A stretch of 13,441 bases of DNA from Bacteroidota bacterium (GTDB lineage Bacteria > Bacteroidota > Bacteroidia > Flavobacteriales > Flavobacteriaceae). How positions within the stretch are numbered: the stretch's first letter is position 1; each line of letters starts with the position of its first letter. This document shows positions 6,820-13,366 of the stretch, piece after piece. The stretch is taken from positions 1 to 13,441 of the forward strand of contig JAJRSY010000022.1 of the NCBI GenBank assembly GCA_024278565.1, read 5' to 3'. Below the pieces are notes generated by a model. That model was given only the letters and a program-made list of their open reading frames with translations, did not search any database and had not been told where the DNA came from. A program made the translations under genes and the position numbers.

Positions 6820-6827
6820 TACTTTTG
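6820..6827 (+). promoter_or_regulatory. Possible -7 box very close to the DinB/YfiT start
   Basis: TACTTTTG matches TAnnTTTG and ends 4 nt before the ATG at 6832. If used, transcription would begin at about that ATG, giving a leaderless message or favouring the second ATG at 6844. No well-spaced -33 element is present, so the match may be fortuitous. Confidence 0.25.
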
Positions 6828-6831
6828 GGCA

Positions 6832-7392
6832 ATGGAAATCACAATGGAACAACTGCGCTATCCGATCGGGCATTTTGAATGCCCTAAAAAAATCAGCCCT
6901 GAACATATTACCGAATGGATCCACGTTCTGGAAACCTTGCCACAACGTCTTGAAGGTCTGGTGAAAAACCTTTCGAAGAAGCAGTTCGAAACCCCGTACC
7001 GGCCCCAGGGCTGGACCGTTCGCCAGCTCATACACCATATCGCCGATAGCCACCACCATAGCTATACCCGTTTTAAATGGGCATTGACCGAAGACAGACC
7101 GTTGATAAAAGTCTATGATGAAAAAGACTGGAGCAATCTGTTCGATGCAAAAAATGCACCCGTACAACTTTCGCTGAACTACATCACCGCCCTGCACGCC
7201 AAACTGGTATATTTGTTAAAAGGACTTTCTTCTGATGACCTAAAAAAATGCTACCGACATCCAGAAGGGAGCACTAAGGTTACCGTTGCCGGGAATATTG
7301 GAAAATACGCATGGCACAGCAGGCATCATTTTGCACATATTGAAGGTTTGTTGAAACGGGAAGGGTGGGGTTCGGTAGTCGTTAGTCGTTAG
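6832..7392 (+). CDS. DinB-superfamily YfiT/BstA-like metal-dependent protein
   Basis: The 186-residue protein is a four-helix DinB-fold member of the YfiT type. The N-terminal LRYPIGHF (8-15) and the GWTVRQLIHHIADSHHHSY segment (60-78) match that subfamily. The metal site is visible as H68 or H69 plus H162 and H166 in WHSRHHFAHI. Family knowledge: the Bacillus YfiT protein was first called a metal-dependent hydrolase and later a bacillithiol S-transferase (BstA). A thiol-conjugating role here is inferred. The start may be ATG 6832 or ATG 6844; the latter fits homologues that begin just before the LRYPIG motif. The last residues after GW (SVVVSR) and the TAG stop are encoded by a heptamer repeat array, so the native C-terminus has probably been altered. 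Confidence 0.88.
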   Translation: MEITMEQLRYPIGHFECPKKISPEHITEWIHVLETLPQRLEGLVKNLSKKQFETPYRPQGWTVRQLIHHIADSHHHSYTRFKWALTEDRPLIKVYDEKDWSNLFDAKNAPVQLSLNYITALHAKLVYLLKGLSSDDLKKCYRHPEGSTKVTVAGNIGKYAWHSRHHFAHIEGLLKREGWGSVVVSR

Positions 7393-7399
7393 TCGTTAG
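7376..7399 (+). repeat. TAGTCGT heptamer tandem array
   Basis: Three perfect copies of TAGTCGT (7376-7382, 7383-7389, 7390-7396) are followed by a partial fourth (TAG). The array overlaps the last codons and the stop of the DinB/YfiT gene. Confidence 0.9.
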
Positions 7400-7410
7400 G
7401 TAAAAAATAT

Positions 7411-7459
7411 TCACTGCTTGCTGCTCACTGCTTACTGTTCACTGCCAACTGTTTGCTAT
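7411..7459 (+). repeat. Degenerate heptamer array (TNACTGY-like)
   Basis: Seven successive 7-nt units fit a loose TNACTGY pattern. Units 1, 3 and 5 are identical (TCACTGC), and the others differ by one to four bases. It lies 11 nt after the TAGTCGT array, between the convergent DinB/YfiT and thioredoxin-fold genes. Its period equals that of the neighbouring array although the sequence differs. Confidence 0.75.
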
Positions 7460-7490
7460 GCATGTTTGAACAAGATTGCAGCGACCGACA

Positions 7491-8051
7491 TCAACCGGCA
7501 ATCCACTTGATATTACAGCCAATACTCGGTTTTTGAAGGGGGTCGATCTCTTTTCCATCCAAAATCGCATCCATCGCTGTGCGAAGATCTTCACCTGATA
7601 GGGGCACTCCGTTCTCGGGCCGTGAACCATCTAATTGCCCACGATATACCAACGCCAGGTTTTTATCGAACAAGTAAAAATCAGGGGTACAGGCGGCATC
7701 GTACGCCTTTGCCACATCTTGGGTCCCATCGTACAAATACGGGAAACTGTAGTTGGCCTCCAAAGCCGTTTTCTTCATAAGATGGGGTGCATCTTGTGGG
7801 TAATTCTCCACATCATTGCTTGAAATTGCAATAAAACCGATTCCCTTGACCTGATACGCCTTGGCCAATCTGGCAAGCTCGGGGTTTACATGAATTACAA
7901 AAGGACAATGGTTGCAAATAAACATAATTACCGTTCCTTGACCTCCTTTCATATCTTGAAGGTTCAAGGTTTTATCGCTAACAGTATCTCTCAAACTGAA
8001 ATCTGGTGCCAATATGCCCAAAGGCAACATATTACTGGGTGTTCTCGCCAT
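7491..8051 (-). CDS. Thioredoxin-fold protein (AhpC/TSA-like) with CNHC motif
   Basis: The 186-residue protein has a redoxin-type thioredoxin fold. It contains APDFSLRD (15-22), the redox motif C46-N-H-C49 in MFICNHCPF, FIAISSND (73-80) and the cis-proline loop C121-T-P-D. A late conserved cysteine lies in SIGCNIKW (C179). It has no signal peptide, so it is expected in the cytoplasm. It probably acts as a thiol-disulfide reductase or peroxidase-like protein. The CxxC at the resolvase-like position favours oxidoreductase activity; the partner is unknown. It is convergent with the DinB/YfiT gene and divergent from csaA. With the 1-Cys peroxiredoxin nearby it forms a redox-themed stretch, but on a separate transcript. 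Confidence 0.9.
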   Translation of the reverse strand: MARTPSNMLPLGILAPDFSLRDTVSDKTLNLQDMKGGQGTVIMFICNHCPFVIHVNPELARLAKAYQVKGIGFIAISSNDVENYPQDAPHLMKKTALEANYSFPYLYDGTQDVAKAYDAACTPDFYLFDKNLALVYRGQLDGSRPENGVPLSGEDLRTAMDAILDGKEIDPLQKPSIGCNIKWIAG

Positions 8052-8154
8052 TTTTGTTACATTTAATATGCGTAAATTTAAACTTTTTCAATGAATATTT
8101 AAAATTCATAACCGAGTTTCATTTTGATTACTTGTTTAACAATCCATTACCAAC

Positions 8155-8493
8155 ATGACAGAAACAATAAATTGGACAGATTTCGAAAAAGTGGATATGC
8201 GGGTCGGAACCATTGTCAAAGTCGATGACTTTAAAGAAGCCAAGAAAGCCGCGTACCAGATTAAAATAGATTTCGGTGCCGAGCTGGGCATAAAAAAAAC
8301 ATCTGCCCAAATCACCCAACGCTATACCAAAGATGATCTTTTGGGCAGACAGGTGGTGGCGGTAGTTAACTTTCCGAACAAACAAATTGCCAATTTCATG
8401 AGCGAATGTCTTATCTTGGGTGCTGTAGACCATAATGATGTGGTATTGCTACAACCTGGATCTTCGGTACCCAACGGACTTAAAATAGCTTGA
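8155..8493 (+). CDS. csaA: CsaA-type tRNA-binding-domain protein
   Basis: The 112-residue protein is a stand-alone tRNA-binding (EMAP-II/Trbp111-like) OB-fold protein of the CsaA type. Characteristic parts are WTDFEKVDMRVGTIVKVDDF (7-26), the KKTSAQIT segment, RQVVAVVNFPNKQIANFMSECLILGA and VPNGLKI at the end. CsaA was described in Bacillus as an export-related chaperone; related domains bind tRNA. Which role applies here is not known. The length and the ATG start fit the family. The bile-acid-symporter-like gene begins 3 nt after its stop, so it is the first gene of a tight three-gene operon. Confidence 0.93.
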   Translation: MTETINWTDFEKVDMRVGTIVKVDDFKEAKKAAYQIKIDFGAELGIKKTSAQITQRYTKDDLLGRQVVAVVNFPNKQIANFMSECLILGAVDHNDVVLLQPGSSVPNGLKIA

Positions 8494-8496
8494 TTT

Positions 8497-9417
8497 TTGA
8501 CCAATTCAGCCATTGATACTATACATATCAACTTTGACACCCAAGCCCTCTGGGTGATGAATTTTGCCTTGGCGTTTGTCATGTTCGGTATTGCCCTTGA
8601 AATTTCGATTACTGATTTTAAACGTTTGTTTAAAAATCCGAAACCGATTTTGGTCGGGGTTTTTAGCCAGTTTTTGGTATTGCCTGCACTTACCTATCTA
8701 TTGGTCATGGCAATACGGCCCATACCAAGTATTGCCTTGGGTATGTTTATGGTAGCTGCCTGCCCCGGTGGCAATATCTCGAACTTCATCACCCATCTGT
8801 CAAAAGGAAATACCGCCCTATCGGTAAGTCTTACCACAGTCGCAACCCTATTTGCGGTGGTCATGACACCCTTGAACCTTCACCTTTGGGGCTCATTGTA
8901 CGAACCAACAGCACAAATATTGAACGAAGTAAATTTATCACCGGCTAAAATGGTACAATTGGTTACCCTACTTTTGGGTATACCCTTACTACTAGGTATG
9001 TGGGTAAACCATATGTGGCCGAAATTAGCACAACAGTTGGCGAAGTTTCTCAAGGTGGGGTCATTGGTGTTCTTTATTCTGCTTGTCATTATTGCCCTGT
9101 ACCATAATCGTACTGTTTTTATAGACTATGTTTCTTATGTTTTTTGGATCGTGCTCTTGCATAACCTGATCGCATTAACAACAGGGTACTCATTGGCAAA
9201 ATTGTTTCGTCTTTCGAAAAAAGACAGGCGAACCCTTGCTATTGAGACGGGCATTCAAAACTCAGGGTTGGGGCTGCTACTGATTTTTACCTTTTTTGAC
9301 GGATTGGGTGGCATGGCCTTGGTAGCTGCATTTTGGGGTATTTGGCATATGATATCAGGTTTGTCATTGGCCAGTTTTTGGGGGAATAAACCAATTTTAA
9401 AAGAAAAATTAAGTTGA
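8497..9417 (+). CDS. Bile acid:sodium symporter family (SBF) transporter
   Basis: This 306-residue inner-membrane protein has about nine or ten hydrophobic helices. The two SBF-family discontinuous-helix signatures are visible: AACPGGNISNFITHLSKGNTAL (88-108) and ETGIQNSGLGLLLIF (250-264). Members move bile acids, organic anions or other small solutes with sodium; the substrate here is unknown. The proposed start is TTG at 8497. The first ATG (8557) would remove 20 residues (MTNSAIDTIHINF onward) that I believe are kept in homologues and place the start inside the first helix region. Its stop overlaps the start of the acyltransferase gene (TTGA), suggesting translational coupling. Confidence 0.9.
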   Translation: MTNSAIDTIHINFDTQALWVMNFALAFVMFGIALEISITDFKRLFKNPKPILVGVFSQFLVLPALTYLLVMAIRPIPSIALGMFMVAACPGGNISNFITHLSKGNTALSVSLTTVATLFAVVMTPLNLHLWGSLYEPTAQILNEVNLSPAKMVQLVTLLLGIPLLLGMWVNHMWPKLAQQLAKFLKVGSLVFFILLVIIALYHNRTVFIDYVSYVFWIVLLHNLIALTTGYSLAKLFRLSKKDRRTLAIETGIQNSGLGLLLIFTFFDGLGGMALVAAFWGIWHMISGLSLASFWGNKPILKEKLS

Positions 9418-10487
9418 AAGACCTCGTATACAGTCTTATTCGGTTTTGGGTCAAGATAGGACTTTATGGCTACTTCGGAAAAATCAAGGTTTCAGGGCTT
9501 TCCCATGTACCCAAAGGCAAACCCGTCTTATTTTTAAGCAATCACCAAAATGCCTTGTTGGATGCCCTCTTGATCGGGGTAGACTGCAATCGAAAACCCT
9601 ATTATCTTACCCGATCAGATGTTTTCAAGAACGGCACCTTGAGTATTATTCTTGATTTTTTTCGAATGATTCCGATCTATCGCGTACGTGATGGTAGAAG
9701 ATCGTTGAAGAACAATCAAGCGGTTTTTGACCATTGCGCAGATTTATTACAAAACAACAACGCCATTTTAATGTTTCCCGAGGGCGACCATAATTTAAAG
9801 AGAAGGGTGCGCCCTTTGAGTAAAGGTTTTACCAGAGTACTGTTCACTTCGTTGGCCACAAAACCCGATCTTGATATTCGAATAGTGCCCATTGGGGTCA
9901 ATTATAGGGATGCATTTCAATTTCCTGACCAGGTGAGTTTATTTTTCGGAAAAGACATACCCGTTCAAGATCATTACGACCCTTCTGATTCAAATACCTC
10001 GATCACACAGCTCAAAGAGGCTGTTTCAAATGCATTGAAAAACCTTACCACGCATATTGGGAATGAAGAAACTTACGAGGAAACGATAAAAAGGCTGGAT
10101 GCCGTTGGAGCCGATTATTTGGACCCCCGATCTGTAAACCTAAAGCTTCAGAACCTGCCCACCAACGCACTTGGTACGGTAAAAAAAGCACAGAATCATA
10201 GTGCTGACCTCTTTGGCGGACTATTCTCGCTACTTAATTTTCCGATTGTAATGATCTGGAGGTTTTTTGTAAAACCGAAAATCAAAGAGCCCGAGTTTGT
10301 CGGCACCATACGGTTTGGGTTCGCCATACTGGGTTATCCTATTTATTACCTGCTACTTTTTATGATTTTGGCATTGGCAACAAACCCCATCACCGCGCTT
10401 TTATCAATTCTATGCCTGTTTGTCTTTAACTGGGCTTATGTGAGGTTGGGAACAAAAAAACGGGCATACGTAAAGAACATGAAATAA
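9414..10487 (+). CDS. PlsC-type 1-acylglycerol-3-phosphate acyltransferase family protein
   Basis: The 357-residue protein carries the glycerophospholipid acyltransferase motifs in order. They are NHQNALLDAL (H44 and D50, an H-x5-D form), FFRMIPIYRVRD (82-93), FPEG (121-124) and IVPIGVNY (157-164). Such enzymes acylate lysophosphatidic acid or related lipids at the inner membrane. The extra C-terminal 100 or so residues contain two or three hydrophobic helices (about 268-284, 301-321 and 325-343), making it longer than the roughly 240-residue PlsC; the acceptor is therefore uncertain. It starts with TTG, overlapping the previous stop by 4 nt. The gene ends ATGAAATAA, and this terminal sequence is repeated just past the inverted-repeat element at 10491-10602. 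Confidence 0.9.
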   Translation: MKDLVYSLIRFWVKIGLYGYFGKIKVSGLSHVPKGKPVLFLSNHQNALLDALLIGVDCNRKPYYLTRSDVFKNGTLSIILDFFRMIPIYRVRDGRRSLKNNQAVFDHCADLLQNNNAILMFPEGDHNLKRRVRPLSKGFTRVLFTSLATKPDLDIRIVPIGVNYRDAFQFPDQVSLFFGKDIPVQDHYDPSDSNTSITQLKEAVSNALKNLTTHIGNEETYEETIKRLDAVGADYLDPRSVNLKLQNLPTNALGTVKKAQNHSADLFGGLFSLLNFPIVMIWRFFVKPKIKEPEFVGTIRFGFAILGYPIYYLLLFMILALATNPITALLSILCLFVFNWAYVRLGTKKRAYVKNMK

Positions 10488-10490
10488 AAA
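10479..10490. repeat. 12-bp direct repeat, left copy (contains the acyltransferase stop)
   Basis: ATGAAATAAAAA occurs here and again at 10600-10611, flanking the inverted-repeat element. The left copy includes the last two codons and the stop of the acyltransferase gene. It could be a target-site duplication, though A-rich sequence weakens this. Confidence 0.55.
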
Positions 10491-10520
10491 CATTGTTGTC
10501 CGATAAAAGACATAAGACCG

Positions 10521-10543
10521 ACCTGCCTGCCGGACAGGCAGGT
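10521..10543. repeat. GC-rich palindrome 1 inside the element
   Basis: Arms ACCTGCCTG and CAGGCAGGT are perfectly complementary around a 5-nt CCGGA loop. The sequence is far more GC-rich than the surroundings. Similar CCTGCC/GGCAGG palindromes are, as I recall, abundant between genes in many flavobacterial genomes. Confidence 0.8.
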
Positions 10544-10565
10544 TCGCTGTAAGAACAAAGATTTG

Positions 10566-10584
10566 ACCTGCCGGCCAGGCAGGT
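10566..10584. repeat. GC-rich palindrome 2 inside the element
   Basis: Arms ACCTGCC and GGCAGGT are separated by a 5-nt loop, GGCCA. It looks like a 4-nt-shorter variant of the palindrome at 10521-10543. Confidence 0.75.
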
Positions 10585-10599
10585 TTTAATCGGACAACA

Positions 10600-10611
10600 A
10601 TGAAATAAAAA
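10600..10611. repeat. 12-bp direct repeat, right copy
   Basis: This is the second copy of ATGAAATAAAAA, 121 nt after the first. It overlaps the last 3 nt of the right terminal inverted repeat. Confidence 0.55.
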
Positions 10612-10646
10612 GTAAAAAGAACAGAAGAAACATACGAACTATAATT

Positions 10647-10671
10647 TGCTCAAAGTCTCCGACTTTGAGCA
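10647..10671. repeat. Perfect 11-bp-arm palindrome between convergent genes
   Basis: TGCTCAAAGTC and its complement GACTTTGAGCA flank a 3-nt TCC loop. No T-run follows on either strand, so it is more like an intergenic palindromic repeat than a standard terminator, though it may still help end the M14 or acyltransferase transcripts. Confidence 0.65.
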
Positions 10672-10731
10672 GCAAGTTAGCGAATTCAATGACAGCCCTT
10701 TACGAAAATATTACAAAAAAGAACTGTAAGA

Positions 10732-13257
10732 TCACATCATCCCGCCAAAGAAAATAGCGTTCATCAATAACTTGTTCGTACCATACCAGAATGCCCTGAA
10801 ATTGGTGTTATCGGTAAAAACGATTACCCTGCCCTTGCCCAGCGGCCTCACTTGGAAGGGAACGGTGTTTTTAATAAGTTCTAGGTTCTCTTCTGACATA
10901 TACCCACTCAATAGCGGATCTGCAGTATACTGTATGGGGTTGTTATAGCTGTTCTTGTCAGCTTCAATATAAATATTGGTGTTTCTGAACACTGCCAGTT
11001 TATCGTTCTTATAACCGAAATTTATAGGATGCGAACGATCCAATTTGGTTTCAAAAATGGCACCACCCATGGTCTGTGCCCCTTTAAAATCATCTTTTTC
11101 ATCAAAACTTATGTTTTTAGCGACCAAGGTATCTTTCTTGAAATTGAGTTTGACCAATTCGCTTTTGTTGAACCATTCGACCGCTGACCGGTATCCGATC
11201 AAGGTCCCTCCGCTTTTTACCCATTCTTTGAGTTTGGCCGTATTCTTTTTACTTTCTGCACTGCCAAAAGAACTTGGTACGATTATATCGGTATATTGGG
11301 TCAGATCCACCTTTTCAAAATAGACCATATCCAACTTGGTAAGGGCGATGTTATAGCGTGTGTCGAACAAATGCCATATTTCACCAGCATCATAAGACCT
11401 GATGCCGTCACCCACCAAGAGAGCGATTTTTTGTTTTTTGATCGGGTCGAAATCATTGCTTCCCAAATCGATTCCTTTTGTGAGTCCGGTAGCGACCGCC
11501 ATAATTTGAAGTTTGCCCTCTTGGGCCACCTCGGTCAAAAAGGCATGAAGTTCAGATGGATCCAACTCTTGGTTTTGTACGGGAACCATTATGGTGCCGT
11601 AATCATAGTTTTTTCCTTCTAGGAAAAAGGGAGATTTCGCCACCTTGGCACGTAGGTCCTTTTCAAGTATTTTGTTTAGTGCTTTTGGGGTATAGTACTC
11701 GTTCCATTCAAAAAGATAGGCATAGTCGCTCTTACCGCTAACACTACCCGTTAAAGGACTAAAACCGGTGATTTCGTCCCCAATATTCGATAAGGTATTC
11801 ACTTCTGAGTAATCCATATTAAAGGCCAACGGAAACGTCCATGCCGATACATCATAGAAAATACTATCGGTAAATGTAGTGCGTTTTTCGAACATCGCCT
11901 TTATCAAACGATGCCTCTTTTGGTTCATGGGAACAAGGTAGCTGTTGGTTTTGGAGTAAGCCTTTCCATCGATAGTCGCATCACTCGCCAGCTTATGGAA
12001 CTTGATTTTATGACGGTTCAAAATCTCTGCCAAGTGCCAAGATCTGGCAGCATCTTTACGGTCGCCAAAAACAATGGCCTTGGTTTTGCTTTTTACCGCT
12101 TCTTCCCTGGCATTTTTATAAAACCTTTTCTGGTATTCCAGAATTTTGGTGCGCATATTCTTGGCCGCTTCTATAGTCGACAAAGCAGTGGTGAACTGAT
12201 TTCGAATGGCGAAGGGGAAGGTCAAAAGTCCGTTTTCACTATTCTGCGCATGACCTCGAGCACTACCCTGCTCGAACAGAATACCGATACTTCCGTTTAT
12301 ATCGGGGAAGGTCGATCCTTTTCCGTAATAATAGTCATCGTAGTTTTCCCCAGAAAAATAGAGCGAGCCTATTTTGTCCAGTGCCTTGGCATGGTAGCCT
12401 CCTATTTCAGCGGTTAGTTCTTGGTTCAACTTTGGCGTCAATGGGTGTACACGATTAGGTTCACCGGGCTGAAAAAAGAAGGTGGTGTTCGTGCCCATTT
12501 CATGGTGATCTGTTAGAATATTGGGCATCCATTTATGAAAACTTTCAATTCGCGCCCTACTTTCGGGTAACTGTACGGGCAACCAATCTCGGTTCATATC
12601 AAACCAATAATGGTTGGTTCGACCACCAGGCCATACCTCACGAAACTCACGATCGTTGCTATCTGAAACCTGATTGACGCTCTTGTTCGTATTTACCCAG
12701 TATGCAAATCGCTGCAGCCCATCAGGGTTAAAACAAGGGTCCATCAATATAACCATATTGTTCAACAACCCCTCAATTTCCGGGCCCTGGGCCGCTGCCA
12801 GATAATAGGCATACGCCAAACCGGCATTCGCCCCACTTGGCTCGTTGCCATGAATCGAAAAGCCTTGGTAGACCACTATGGGCATGTTTTCAACCGATAT
12901 GCCATCGCTTCCGTTTTCAGTTAAGGACAAATGATCTTGCCGAATATTTTCAAGGTTTTGATGGTTTTTTTCAGAGGTTATGGTCAATAATAAAATAGGT
13001 CTTCCCTCAAAAGTAGTGCCTCTGTTTTCAATGGTAATACGTTTACTGACCTTTGCCAAGGCCTGCATATAGAACATGAGCTTGTCATGGGTCACGTGCC
13101 ATTCGCCCACTTCATGGCCTATCAGCTCTTTGGGGGTGGGAATATTTTTGTTATAGGTGATACCTTGGGGCAGATAATAATCAAGGCTTGGCTTTTCTTG
13201 GGCAGTAAGGTTTTGAAGTAAGACAAGGGCAACTAAAAGAAGTATTGTTTTTTTCAT
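10732..13257 (-). CDS. Secreted M14-family zinc carboxypeptidase-like protein
   Basis: From the ATG at 13257 this is an 841-residue protein with a signal peptide, MKKTILLLVALVLLQNLTAQ (1-20). The upstream ATG adds nine residues and disrupts it. The peptidase domain (about 50-370) shows the zinc ligands H136-x2-E139 in SIHGNEPSG and a third histidine in DHHEMG (H251 or H252). It also has the substrate-binding N222-R223 in DMNRDW and the presumed catalytic E329 in ILFEQGSARG. The later half includes a stretch resembling a class I amidotransferase-like fold (VGDGIRSYDAGEIWHLFDTR onward, about 610-700), ending in a beta-rich tail. It probably trims peptides outside the cytoplasm; its substrate is unknown. 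It is transcribed alone, with a -7 box 25 nt upstream and a terminator between it and the preceding gene. Confidence 0.93.
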   Translation of the reverse strand: MKKTILLLVALVLLQNLTAQEKPSLDYYLPQGITYNKNIPTPKELIGHEVGEWHVTHDKLMFYMQALAKVSKRITIENRGTTFEGRPILLLTITSEKNHQNLENIRQDHLSLTENGSDGISVENMPIVVYQGFSIHGNEPSGANAGLAYAYYLAAAQGPEIEGLLNNMVILMDPCFNPDGLQRFAYWVNTNKSVNQVSDSNDREFREVWPGGRTNHYWFDMNRDWLPVQLPESRARIESFHKWMPNILTDHHEMGTNTTFFFQPGEPNRVHPLTPKLNQELTAEIGGYHAKALDKIGSLYFSGENYDDYYYGKGSTFPDINGSIGILFEQGSARGHAQNSENGLLTFPFAIRNQFTTALSTIEAAKNMRTKILEYQKRFYKNAREEAVKSKTKAIVFGDRKDAARSWHLAEILNRHKIKFHKLASDATIDGKAYSKTNSYLVPMNQKRHRLIKAMFEKRTTFTDSIFYDVSAWTFPLAFNMDYSEVNTLSNIGDEITGFSPLTGSVSGKSDYAYLFEWNEYYTPKALNKILEKDLRAKVAKSPFFLEGKNYDYGTIMVPVQNQELDPSELHAFLTEVAQEGKLQIMAVATGLTKGIDLGSNDFDPIKKQKIALLVGDGIRSYDAGEIWHLFDTRYNIALTKLDMVYFEKVDLTQYTDIIVPSSFGSAESKKNTAKLKEWVKSGGTLIGYRSAVEWFNKSELVKLNFKKDTLVAKNISFDEKDDFKGAQTMGGAIFETKLDRSHPINFGYKNDKLAVFRNTNIYIEADKNSYNNPIQYTADPLLSGYMSEENLELIKNTVPFQVRPLGKGRVIVFTDNTNFRAFWYGTNKLLMNAIFFGGMM

Positions 13258-13281
13258 TGAGATCGGTTTTTGGTCAAGAAT

Positions 13282-13289
13282 CAAATTTA
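13282..13289 (-). promoter_or_regulatory. -7 promoter box of the M14 peptidase gene
   Basis: The minus strand reads TAAATTTG, a full match to TAnnTTTG, 24 nt before the ATG at 13257. Its position between the upstream terminator and the gene suits a dedicated promoter. No convincing -33 element is seen. Confidence 0.45.
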
Positions 13290-13310
13290 AACAAACCGTT
13301 GGTACGGTTC

Positions 13311-13345
13311 AAAAAAAATGTCCATTGCAAGCAATGGACATTTTT
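13311..13345 (-). terminator. Strong intrinsic terminator (probably bidirectional)
   Basis: The arms at 13314-13328 and 13331-13345 are perfectly complementary over 15 bp (core TGTCCATTGC) with only two bases between them. On the minus strand an eight-T run overlaps and extends past the stem. It begins 21 nt after the stop codon of the gene entering from the right edge. The plus strand also has a T-run. Confidence 0.88.
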
Positions 13346-13366
13346 ACCTTATAATATAACGTTGTA

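Larger units (their letters stand above)
10491..10602. mobile_element. MITE/REP-like inverted-repeat element with two nested hairpins
   Basis: Perfect 14-bp terminal inverted repeats (CATTGTTGTCCGAT at 10491-10504 and its complement at 10589-10602) enclose two GC-rich palindromes related in sequence. The element is 112 bp, has no coding capacity, and lies between convergent genes. A 12-bp direct repeat flanks it; its right copy overlaps the right arm by 3 nt, so the exact ends are ambiguous (10599 or 10602). As RNA it would fold into a long stem with two hairpins, and it could terminate transcription from both sides. The element family cannot be named. Confidence 0.6.

Noticed and set aside
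6790..7197. 135-codon minus-strand frame
   Set aside because: It is antisense to the DinB/YfiT gene, whose protein matches its family over the full length; no domain is visible in the antisense product.
7376..7459. CRISPR array
   Set aside because: The units are 7 nt and contiguous with no spacers, which is a simple tandem repeat.
11911..12417. 168-codon plus-strand frame
   Set aside because: It lies wholly opposite the M14 peptidase gene, inside its conserved zinc-domain coding region, and is a shadow frame.
13258..13284. Upstream ATG of the M14 gene (nine extra codons)
   Set aside because: The extra residues precede a clean signal peptide starting at 13257 and would overlap the likely promoter region.
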